Shown: piece after piece, positions 34,887 to 42,913 of the stretch
Layout: each line of letters opens with the position of its first letter
How positions within the stretch are numbered: the first letter of the stretch is position 1
Origin: Planctomycetaceae bacterium
Lineage (GTDB): Bacteria > Planctomycetota > Planctomycetia > Planctomycetales > Planctomycetaceae
Length of the DNA: 64,000 nucleotides
NCBI GenBank assembly: GCA_041398825.1
Contig: JAWKTX010000012.1
Location: forward strand, 62,001-126,000
Direction: 5' to 3'
The notes under the pieces: model-generated
What the model was told of the DNA's origin: nothing
Database searches by the model: none
Seen by the model: only the letters and a program-made list of their open reading frames with translations
Translations under genes and position numbers: made by a program

Positions 34887-35792
34887 ATGAATTCATCCGT
34901 TTCTCGACGAACGTTTCTGGCAGCGGCAGCCGCCCTCAGCACTTCAGGCTTTGTGTCTGCGGCAGCGCGTGCATTCGAGCCTAAGTTTCAGATTTCACTG
35001 GCTCAGTGGTCACTGCACCGCGCCTTGAAGGGCGGGAAGCTGGACAATCTGGATTTTGCCGCCACAACCAGGAACGAATTTGGCATTGAAGCCGTTGAGT
35101 ATGTGAACCAGTTCTTCAAGGACAAAGCCAACGATGCCGCCTATCTTGCAGAAATGAACAAGCGAGCTGGTGACGCTGGCGTGAAGCAACTGCTGATCAT
35201 GATTGATGGGGAAGGTCAACTGGGCGCTGCCAGCCTGACGGAACGAATGAAATCCGTCGAGAACCACTATAAGTGGGTTGAGGCAGCAAAGACACTTGGA
35301 TGCCACGCGATACGCGTGAATGCTGGCAGCAGTGGCAGTTATGAAGACCAGCAACATAGGGCGGCTGATGGACTGAGAGCCCTGACAGAATTTGGAGCAA
35401 AACACGACATCAGTGTGATCGTCGAAAACCACGGTGGACTTTCATCGAATGGTGCCTGGCTGGCCGGGGTCATCAAGAAGGTCGATCATAAGGGCTGCGG
35501 CACTCTGCCGGACTTTGGCAACTTCCGAGTCAGCAAAGATGAGATGTACGACCGTTACAAGGGTGTGACGGAGTTGATGCCGTTCGCAAAAGCCGTCAGT
35601 GCAAAGTCTCATGATTTCGACGATGCCGGCAACGAAATCCACACGGATTATCGAAAGATGATGAAGATCGTACTCGACGCAGGTTACAACGGTTGGGTGG
35701 GCATCGAATACGAAGGCGGCAAACTGGACGAATACGCGGGCATCAAAGCCACAAAATCGTTGCTGGAAAAAGTTCGTGGAGAACTTGCCTAG
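34887..35792 (+). CDS. Tat-exported sugar isomerase/epimerase-like TIM-barrel protein
   Basis: 301 residues from ATG 34887. A twin-arginine signal (VSRRTFLAAAAALSTSGFVSAA) is followed by a xylose-isomerase-like TIM barrel: ISLAQWSLHRAL, EFGIEAVEYVNQFF, CHAIRVNAGSSGSYED, VIVENHGGLSSNG and WVGIEYEGGKLDEY. The glutamates in VENHG and IEYEG are likely metal or catalytic residues. Function is not known beyond the family (sugar phosphate isomerase/epimerase). The barrel probably works in the periplasm. The following gene, an MFS transporter, is on the same strand 157 bp away. Confidence 0.85.
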   Translation: MNSSVSRRTFLAAAAALSTSGFVSAAARAFEPKFQISLAQWSLHRALKGGKLDNLDFAATTRNEFGIEAVEYVNQFFKDKANDAAYLAEMNKRAGDAGVKQLLIMIDGEGQLGAASLTERMKSVENHYKWVEAAKTLGCHAIRVNAGSSGSYEDQQHRAADGLRALTEFGAKHDISVIVENHGGLSSNGAWLAGVIKKVDHKGCGTLPDFGNFRVSKDEMYDRYKGVTELMPFAKAVSAKSHDFDDAGNEIHTDYRKMMKIVLDAGYNGWVGIEYEGGKLDEYAGIKATKSLLEKVRGELA

Positions 35793-35949
35793 CCACTTTT
35801 CCGCACCGGGACAGGCAATTGTTGGTCCATCCTCTTGCTGTACTGAAGCTTTGCCCAAAGCATGCAGGAGCGGTTGTGGTGGGCCAATGAATTGCCGGAT
35901 GACTTTTTTGAATACATCTGCTGTCAATACTTGCTGAGGAATCCAACCC

Positions 35950-37410
35950 ATGGCCGCTGCCAGTTCTTCTGACGGGGCAACGTCAGGACAAAAGTCATTA
36001 GCCGTCACCCGTCCTGGCGTGGTGCCGCGATTATCGATCATGATGTTCCTGCAGTTTTTTGTCTGGGGAGCCTGGTATGTGGCGATGTGGGGATTCCTGG
36101 ATGAAAATGGCATGACAGCCGCTGGAGAAGGTGGATCATTTGATGCGGCGGCCTACACCGTCGCTCCAATTGCAGCGATTCTTGCTCCGCTCACTCTGGG
36201 GTTAATCGCTGACCGCCTGATGAACACCGAAAAGGTGCTGGCAATCCTGAACCTGGTTGGTGCAGTCCTGTTGTGGATTGCACCCTCGCTGGCGAAGGCC
36301 GGGGCTCCGGAGACCCTGGGGCAACAATTCACGCATCCGATGATTTTGTGCCTGCTGTGTTACATGATCTGCTATATGCCCACGCTGGGCCTGACCGCCA
36401 GTCTTTCGTTCAAGCATCTTGCAAACGGCGAAAAGGAATTTCCGGTTGTTCGCGTGCTGGGAACAATCGGCTGGATTGTTGGCAACTGGGCCATGTGGGG
36501 CTGTCGGCTGTTCACAGGAGAATCGGGCAAGTTGAGCGAAGCCACTGCTGCCCTGCAGGCCTCTGCTGTTAACGGAGAAATCCCGGTGGCAGCTCAAACG
36601 ACTTTCGACCAGGCCGTTGCAGCACTGAGCTTCATGGATAACTCACCCCACATTTTTCATGCGGCCGCTATTGCCTCAGCAATTCTGGGTGTGTACTGCT
36701 TTACGCTGCCCAAAACAGCGCCACCGGCAAAAGGGGAACCGATTTCCGTGGGAAAAATTCTTGGCGTTGATGCCTGGTCGCTGCTGAAGAATCCGGCATT
36801 CTTCGTCTTCGCAATGGCTTCCTTCCTGGTCTGCATTCCGCTGGCGGGCTACTACGCCAAGGGCTACGGCTACGTTTCAGGAATGAACATCACTTTGTTC
36901 GGATCAAGCACCGGTGCGATGAGCACCGGGCAAATGAGTGAAATCTTCTTCATGCTTGTGATGCCGCTCTGCTTCGCTCGTCTGGGCGTCAAGAAGATGC
37001 TGGCAATCGGAATGCTGGCCTGGGTGGTTCGATACGGTCTTTGGGGCTGGGCATTCGGCCAGACGGGCGTGATGCTATCAGCTCCGATCTTCGCCGGCAT
37101 TCTGTTGCACGGGATCTGCTACGACTTCTTCTTCGTGACAGGGATGATCTACACCGATAAGAAGGCCAAACCGGAAGTCCGGAGCCAGGCACAATCGCTG
37201 ATTGTGATGCTGACTCAGGGTCTGGGACTGGGACTTGGCGCGCAAGCCTTTGGTTACTGGACGACCAAATGCACCGTTGATGGTGCTCTCGACTGGAGCA
37301 AGTTCTGGTACGCTCCCGCCGCGTTTGCCGGAGTTGTTATGGTCGCGTTTCTTGCCCTGTTCTGGGACAAGAAAGTGGAAGAACCAGAAACACCGGTCGC
37401 GGCATCCTGA
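35950..37410 (+). CDS. MFS transporter, nucleoside:H+ symporter-like (NupG family)
   Basis: A 486-residue membrane protein with about 12 transmembrane segments. FLQFFVWGAWYVAMWGFL near the start and LAPLTLGLIADRLMNTEKVL (the MFS loop between helices 2 and 3) resemble the NupG/XapB nucleoside symporter family, which in Planctomycetes often lies next to sugar or nucleoside metabolism genes. The substrate cannot be told from sequence. The palindromic repeat copy 3 begins 5 bp after its stop. Confidence 0.82.
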   Translation: MAAASSSDGATSGQKSLAVTRPGVVPRLSIMMFLQFFVWGAWYVAMWGFLDENGMTAAGEGGSFDAAAYTVAPIAAILAPLTLGLIADRLMNTEKVLAILNLVGAVLLWIAPSLAKAGAPETLGQQFTHPMILCLLCYMICYMPTLGLTASLSFKHLANGEKEFPVVRVLGTIGWIVGNWAMWGCRLFTGESGKLSEATAALQASAVNGEIPVAAQTTFDQAVAALSFMDNSPHIFHAAAIASAILGVYCFTLPKTAPPAKGEPISVGKILGVDAWSLLKNPAFFVFAMASFLVCIPLAGYYAKGYGYVSGMNITLFGSSTGAMSTGQMSEIFFMLVMPLCFARLGVKKMLAIGMLAWVVRYGLWGWAFGQTGVMLSAPIFAGILLHGICYDFFFVTGMIYTDKKAKPEVRSQAQSLIVMLTQGLGLGLGAQAFGYWTTKCTVDGALDWSKFWYAPAAFAGVVMVAFLALFWDKKVEEPETPVAAS

Positions 37411-37415
37411 GTTGA

Positions 37416-37513
37416 ACAGCCTGTTGAAGAACGGGACTGGCTCGAGCAGGAGCCCTTAGAACACCACGGTTTCCAGTCGTCCTGCGCGCCTGTCCCGGTT
37501 TTTCAACGAAAAG
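37416..37513 (+). repeat. Palindromic intergenic repeat, copy 3
   Basis: Best-preserved copy. The left arm (37424-37451: GAACGGGACTGGCTCGAGCA core) pairs with the right arm (37480-37506: TCCTGCGCGCCTGTCCCGG and TTTTTCAA). Both ends carry TTGAA/TTCAA, so the element could fold into a stem of about 27 bp around a 28-nt loop. It begins 5 bp after the MFS gene stop. Confidence 0.85.
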
Positions 37514-37937
37514 CGAACTCTGGAAACTTCCATGAGGCGAGAGTTGTCTGCTTTCCAGTGATACTTCGGGACGGGTTCACTCTCTTGAGTGGACCTGCGT
37601 CCTGAAGTGGCCAGCTCGGTTACAGGGCTTCATGTTAACAGCCTGTGAATCTCCCCTCGCTGTGATGGATTAATCAGAAACGCAGCATACACTGTCGCCA
37701 ACGTGATCTTTTCCTCAGGCCGTTGTTGACTGTTGCCTGTTGTTCTTGGTTGGCTGTTGTTTTTGGTTGGCTTCATCTCCGAATCCGCCCGAGGCAGGCC
37801 ATTGGTTGACTCATGCGACTTTGAGGCGTTTAAAGTTGCTGCGGTCGCCTGTTTGACAGGCGAGGTCGTGTACTCGGAAAGTCGTTCTTCCCCATCCGCA
37901 AAAATCACTCCCGCAAATTCAATTCGGAATCGGTTCT
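37514..37937. other. Intergenic region before the alkaline phosphatase gene
   Basis: About 420 bp. A G/T-rich stretch (37722-37773) made of repeated TTG and GTTG is visible. No convincing coding frame; the frames here lack motifs and have poor codon use. A promoter for the phosphatase gene is expected but no PHO-box could be identified by eye. Confidence 0.45.
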
Positions 37938-39641
37938 ATGTTTCGCTCACGTGTTCGCTGTTTCGCGGTGTCCCTTCTCGGCCTTTCGTTTATTCAAGTC
38001 GGCCCGGGGGTTGCTGAAGAAAAAACGCAGGCTGCGAATCACGATGTGATGCGAGAGATTCAGGTTCGGGCTGCGGCTGATGGTAAATCGGACCTTGGCT
38101 ACTGGGGCACTGATCCGGAAAACTTTTTTGGCTGGAAGACACATTCCAATCGCCTGATCCCTGTGTATGCCTTCGGCACAAAAGGCGCAGGTAAGGGAAT
38201 CGATCTGAATTCGTACCGAGGAAAAAACAGCCCCTACCGATCCGAAGAAGAACTCCAGAAGATCTACGGCTTTATCCCTGACCAAACCGTCGATGCAGAA
38301 GCCACGTGGATGGATCAGACCAATATTGCGGACATCCAGATGGCGGCGGCAGCAGCGGGGCGAAAATATATTTTTCTGGTCGTGTTTGACGGAATGGACT
38401 GGCAGACAACTCAGGCCGCAGCCATTTATAACTCGGGCGTCATCTACACCCGAGGAAAAGGGGCAGGAACCCACTTTCAGGATTACGACGCGGCAGGTAC
38501 GGCTCAGTATTCCTTCATGGTCACCAGTCCACACAACGAAGGAACGGATGCCGACGCGACAACTCAGCAGGTTACAAATCCCGGTGGCACAATTCGCGGC
38601 GGCTACAATGCGACAGCAGCTGGCAGGAAGCCCTGGGAAGCGCCGTCCGATCCTGGGTATCTGATTGCCAAACCATCCGAAGGCAGTCCGAAACATGCCT
38701 ACACGGATTCGTCCTCATCTGCATCCAGCATGACTGCAGCCGTCAAGATCTACAACGGTTCCGTAAATGTTGATGCAACGGGTCAACCCGTTACGACGAT
38801 CGCACATCGATTGCAGGAAGAGGGGTTCGCAGTGGGCGCGGTTTCTTCGGTGCCCATCAGCCACGCAACACCAGCTGCCGCGTACGCCCACAACGTCACC
38901 CGGCAGGATTACCAGGATCTGACACGTGACATGATCGGCCGACCTTCTGTTCAGCACCCGAGCACGCCTCTGCCAGGCATGGATGTTGTCATTGGCGGCG
39001 GCTACGGGACTGAAAAACCAACCGGCAAGGATCAGGGAGATAACTATGTTTCGGGGAACATCTATCTGGATGAAGCAGATCTGAAGGCCATTGATGTTGC
39101 CAACGGCGGAAGATACGTCACGGCCGTTCGCACCGAAGGGAAATCAGGGGCAGAACTGCTGGCCGAAGCCACAACGAAGGCCGTGAATGGACACCATCGA
39201 CTTCTGGGTTTCTTCGGAGTGGGTAAGTACAACGGCCACCTGCCATTCGCGACAGCTGATGGAAATTACGACCCGGCTCCAGGCGTCGGCCGAAAAGCAG
39301 AAGCGTATTCTGAGGGCGATTTAAAGGAGAACCCCACACTCAGCCAGATGACTGAAAGTGCAATTGCGGTTCTTTCGACCAACGAAAAAGGGTTCTGGCT
39401 GATGGTCGAATCGGGTGACGTCGACTGGGCTAACCACGACGACAACATCGATTGCTCAATCGGTGCTGTCAACAGTGGTGCCGCCGCTGTGAAGACAATC
39501 ACCGACTGGGTTGAAAAACACAGCAACTGGAGCGAATCGATCGTGATCGTCACCGCTGATCACGGTCACATGTGGAACCTGACAAACCCACAGATGCTGG
39601 CAAACCTGAATAAGTCGGCCCCAAAGCAGGTCAAACCATAA
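37938..39641 (+). CDS. Alkaline phosphatase (PhoA family), motif order circularly permuted
   Basis: This is a 567-residue exported phosphomonoesterase, with signal peptide VRCFAVSLLGLSFIQVGPGVA. All metal ligands of PhoA-type enzymes are visible, but in changed order. Near the N-terminus, KTHSNRLIPVYAFGTKGAG (H69) and MDQTNI are the segment that normally lies at the C-terminus (HTGxxVPVYAxG ... DNTxI, with the zinc histidine equivalent to E. coli H412). Then come VVFDGMDW (D151), YTDSSSSAS (nucleophile S258), ISHATPAAAYAHN, MVESGDVDWANHDDN (E491, D496, H500) and VTADHGHMW (D541, H542). The protein ends 23 residues later, without the normal C-terminal HTG motif. It should release phosphate from organic esters in the periplasm. 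Confidence 0.87.
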   Translation: MFRSRVRCFAVSLLGLSFIQVGPGVAEEKTQAANHDVMREIQVRAAADGKSDLGYWGTDPENFFGWKTHSNRLIPVYAFGTKGAGKGIDLNSYRGKNSPYRSEEELQKIYGFIPDQTVDAEATWMDQTNIADIQMAAAAAGRKYIFLVVFDGMDWQTTQAAAIYNSGVIYTRGKGAGTHFQDYDAAGTAQYSFMVTSPHNEGTDADATTQQVTNPGGTIRGGYNATAAGRKPWEAPSDPGYLIAKPSEGSPKHAYTDSSSSASSMTAAVKIYNGSVNVDATGQPVTTIAHRLQEEGFAVGAVSSVPISHATPAAAYAHNVTRQDYQDLTRDMIGRPSVQHPSTPLPGMDVVIGGGYGTEKPTGKDQGDNYVSGNIYLDEADLKAIDVANGGRYVTAVRTEGKSGAELLAEATTKAVNGHHRLLGFFGVGKYNGHLPFATADGNYDPAPGVGRKAEAYSEGDLKENPTLSQMTESAIAVLSTNEKGFWLMVESGDVDWANHDDNIDCSIGAVNSGAAAVKTITDWVEKHSNWSESIVIVTADHGHMWNLTNPQMLANLNKSAPKQVKP

Positions 39642-39704
39642 CATCTGCACAGGGCGCTTCCTTAGATCAGCCAAAGGCACTCCCTTCGCCTTGCCGTGGC
39701 AATG

Positions 39705-41744
39705 TTACGCAACCATTCGGGACGTTGCCGGGGAAGTTTTCTCCGGAACGCAAAGTAGAGCTTCCGCAAGCAGGGCGAAAATCATCAGACACAAGAACGC
39801 TCGCCAGATTTCGCTGGCAAGTGATGCCTGATTGCCTGCCGCGTCGTCAATTCGTGTGTAGCCAACGTCCCCCAGCATGCGATCCAGCTGTGCGTCGTCA
39901 ATCACTTCCATCGAATCTTCGGACAGCGGTCGGTTGAGTGCCAGAAGGATGTCGTCTTTGTTGCGATAAAGGCCCGGAGCGATGGACCTTTGCGACAACA
40001 GCCTGTTCCTGGATACCTCATCCAGTGGCTGCCAGTCATCGACGACGGCGGCCAGTGACGCGTTGCATTCCATTTGCCTGGCTGCTCCCAGCGCGGCAGC
40101 GCCCTGAGCCAGACTGCGTTGAAGCATCACGTAGAAAACGACTCCGTTACGCACCAGCGTAGAATGTGATTCCAGCGGCAGTGTGCTGCAGAACCACGCG
40201 GCACCACGTTCACCACCATTTTCATCCAGAGCGCGGGCAACCAGCAGACCTCCGTCGGACAGATCGGCAAGCTGCGCGACACTGCTGCCGGTCAGTTGTC
40301 GATAACGAAACACTCTGAGTGATCCCAGCGGCAGAGGAGTGCCGGCCTGGCTGTTCGACAACAGATCCGTTTCGACGCGCCATCGACTGACAGAAAACTC
40401 AGCCACCGCAGATTCTGATGACGATTCTGCGTCGATCCAGTTTCCCCATTGACATCCAAATACAGATGGATCACCGGGCAAGTCTGTCTCTTCAGACGGA
40501 AAGAACAGCACACTGCGGCCGGACGCAACGAATTGCTGCAACCGTTCTGCAACTTCTCCTGTCGGAAGCGGAGCCTGCCAGACAATCAATCCGGCAGTCT
40601 CCCAGGGAATGGCCACGGTCTGCGCCGAAGTCAGTACCGTCGCATCGTAAGACAAAGAGGGATTGGACGGCGTGGCTGCCGCGATGCGAAGATATTCGGC
40701 CACAGTTTCATTGTCAGAGACAATCACTGTGTTCTGTACCGCAGGCTCAGCATAAACAAAATCAAAAACGTTGTCCGCAGGATTCGAATCCGCTGGTAGT
40801 TCGATGCGTCCCCAGCCCCGTTTCGATTCGGCATCCAGAGAGATGGCATGACCGCTTTGAATTCCCTGTCCGCCGGTGATCTTCAGATCCAGCGTGGATC
40901 GGGCTCCGTCGATGACCATTGCCAGTGGAACTGTTTCCGGCTGTCGGATATCACCGGTGCGCTGGACGGTGATATCCATGACCAGTTCTGCGCCGGCGGT
41001 TGTCTCGCGACGGTGTACATTGGACACACTGACCGAGAGATTGCGTTCGTTTGATGGCTGATAATTCAGCAGATAAAGCTTCGCTCCGTCACGCTTCTTC
41101 AGAAGTTCACGAACAGCATCCCATCGCCCCCCGTTGGGATTCCAGTCACTCTGCTGCAGATCCGAACAGACCCAGATGTCAGCTCTCCCCGTCTGATTCG
41201 TTGTCAGATATTCGGCGGCTGCCTGAACAAGCGATGGAATGTCGGCACTGGTGGTCGTAGCCTGAGTCTCCGGAAGGTCGATCAGATCACCGGGGGATTC
41301 CACCTTAATTGGTTGCCCTGTCGCGCTGTCGATCAGGACCAGCTGCGTCCCGGTACTGGCGGTTTGAATGAGATCGACCAGCCTTGTAACAGCGGATTCG
41401 CGACGGGACTTACCCGTGACAGGATCCGTTTGCTCCATACTGACCGATCGATCCAGAACCACGATTGTCGTATCGGGTGCGCCGCCGACGGTCAGGCCCA
41501 ACCAGCCTCCGGACATTGGTCGACTCAACGCAAACACCAGCCCGATCATGGCAAGTGTTCGAGCTGCCAGAATGAGCCAGTACTTGAGTTTCCTCATTCC
41601 AGTCACCATCTTCTGAGCCTGAATCAGAAACATGGTGGCAGCCCAGGAAATCGAGCGATGCCGGTTCTGATTCACGAGATGAATCACAATCGGTAACGCA
41701 ATCAGAGGAATTGCAAACAGGATCAGGGGTTGAAGAAAGGTCAT
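39705..41744 (-). CDS. BatA-like membrane protein with von Willebrand A domain
   Basis: A 679-residue protein. Its N-terminus MTFLQPLILFAIPLIALPIVIHLVNQNR and the following KLKYWLILAARTLAMIGLVFALSRP match the BatA N-terminal membrane region. A VWA-type domain follows with IVVLDRSVSM (MIDAS-like DxSxS), though the rest of the MIDAS motif is not clear. The long remainder is a periplasmic-looking beta-rich region, and a last hydrophobic segment is IWRAFLCLMIFALLAEALLC. It is downstream of a DUF58 gene (41832-42725), as in MoxR-DUF58-Bat operons, but no MoxR ATPase is visible here. Confidence 0.82.
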   Translation of the reverse strand: MTFLQPLILFAIPLIALPIVIHLVNQNRHRSISWAATMFLIQAQKMVTGMRKLKYWLILAARTLAMIGLVFALSRPMSGGWLGLTVGGAPDTTIVVLDRSVSMEQTDPVTGKSRRESAVTRLVDLIQTASTGTQLVLIDSATGQPIKVESPGDLIDLPETQATTTSADIPSLVQAAAEYLTTNQTGRADIWVCSDLQQSDWNPNGGRWDAVRELLKKRDGAKLYLLNYQPSNERNLSVSVSNVHRRETTAGAELVMDITVQRTGDIRQPETVPLAMVIDGARSTLDLKITGGQGIQSGHAISLDAESKRGWGRIELPADSNPADNVFDFVYAEPAVQNTVIVSDNETVAEYLRIAAATPSNPSLSYDATVLTSAQTVAIPWETAGLIVWQAPLPTGEVAERLQQFVASGRSVLFFPSEETDLPGDPSVFGCQWGNWIDAESSSESAVAEFSVSRWRVETDLLSNSQAGTPLPLGSLRVFRYRQLTGSSVAQLADLSDGGLLVARALDENGGERGAAWFCSTLPLESHSTLVRNGVVFYVMLQRSLAQGAAALGAARQMECNASLAAVVDDWQPLDEVSRNRLLSQRSIAPGLYRNKDDILLALNRPLSEDSMEVIDDAQLDRMLGDVGYTRIDDAAGNQASLASEIWRAFLCLMIFALLAEALLCVPEKTSPATSRMVA

Positions 41745-41831
41745 AAGGTCTGTGGCAGCAGTCAGGTGGGGACGGAATCGGGAACAGCATCGGGAACAGC
41801 AGAACTTTGCAAAACAAGACCCTGGAAAGGG

Positions 41832-42725
41832 CTACCTTTTCCGTCCAAGCAGGAATTTTGCCAATACGTCCGAGTAATCTTCTTCGATGCCAACACGCCG
41901 GTAATCGACACCCGAATCTCTTGTGATATGTCGAATCTGTTCGAGATACTGCTGCACGGCCGCGCGGTATTCTCTGGCGATGGAAGTCGGATCGACCATC
42001 ATGGCAGGCACTCCTTCCAGGTCAACAAACTTCATGGGGCGATCGAAGCCGAAGTCAATTTCACTCTGTTCCATCAGATGAAACACGGCCACATCATGCT
42101 TGCGAAATCGCAGGTGCTGAAAACAGCTGCGTAATTCCTCGGGATCCATAAACAGGTCCGAAATGATGACCACCAGTGCCCGCTGAGCCACACGTTCGGC
42201 CACTTCGTGCAGAGCCACAGGCAATCCGGTTTCGCCCTCGGACTTCATTTGCGCCAATTCGTCCAGCACAACGCGCAGACTGGTACTGTTTCGTTTCGGA
42301 GGCACTTCCCGTCGAAATCCCTCACCCGCACAGAACAGACCAACGGCATCGCCCTGTCCGGCCGCCAGATAAGCCAGTGTGCCTGCCAGCCGTCGAGCGT
42401 AATCGAGCTTGGTTTTTCCGGCTTCTTTACTGCCGTTAGCACCAAAACCCATCGAACCACTTACGTCAATAATCAGGCAAAGCCTGAGATTCGTGTCGGC
42501 TTCGTATTCTTTGATGTAAAAACGATCGCTGCGTCCCCAGGCTCGCCAGTCAAGCCGGCGCGTATCATCGCCCGGTACATACTTCCGATACTCAGAAAAC
42601 TCGAGACTGGAACCCCGAGTCGGGCTGCGATGACGTCCGGAGACATTGCCAACCATCGGTATGCGAGCGTCGAGTGGTAAGGCTGACAGGCGAGCAATGA
42701 CGGCTGGATCAAGGAAGTCACGCAT
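41832..42725 (-). CDS. DUF58 domain protein (VWA-like), paralogue 1
   Basis: 297 residues from ATG 42725. The DUF58 signature is EFSEYRKYVPGDDTRRLDWRAWGRSDRFYIKEYEADTNL, followed by a VWA-type IIDVSGSMGFG. DUF58 proteins usually work with a MoxR AAA ATPase and Bat proteins in cell envelope or complex assembly; the mechanism is not established. It is transcribed before the BatA-like gene with an 87-bp gap. A second paralogue is at 51515-52420. Confidence 0.88.
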   Translation of the reverse strand: MRDFLDPAVIARLSALPLDARIPMVGNVSGRHRSPTRGSSLEFSEYRKYVPGDDTRRLDWRAWGRSDRFYIKEYEADTNLRLCLIIDVSGSMGFGANGSKEAGKTKLDYARRLAGTLAYLAAGQGDAVGLFCAGEGFRREVPPKRNSTSLRVVLDELAQMKSEGETGLPVALHEVAERVAQRALVVIISDLFMDPEELRSCFQHLRFRKHDVAVFHLMEQSEIDFGFDRPMKFVDLEGVPAMMVDPTSIAREYRAAVQQYLEQIRHITRDSGVDYRRVGIEEDYSDVLAKFLLGRKR

Positions 42726-42913
42726 AAAGGTTGCTGAGTTCTGCGGGAGAATCGATGGAGAGATTGACCGAAGGCTACGACACAATGGCAGAAACGGTTC
42801 CGGGGCAGAATTCAGCCAGTGACGGAATCGCAGGAAACACTACGGCACGATTTCACACCCATCGGTACAAAAGGGATTGTTTCACACGTCACGGGGCAAC
42901 CACAAACGACTCA

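Noticed and set aside
37630..37908. Minus-strand frame of 92 codons upstream of the phosphatase
   Set aside because: Composition driven by the G/T-rich stretch on the other strand; no motif and no start site.
40780..40800. GATTCGAATCC looked like a tRNA T-loop
   Set aside because: It lies inside the BatA-like coding sequence and no acceptor or anticodon arms surround it.
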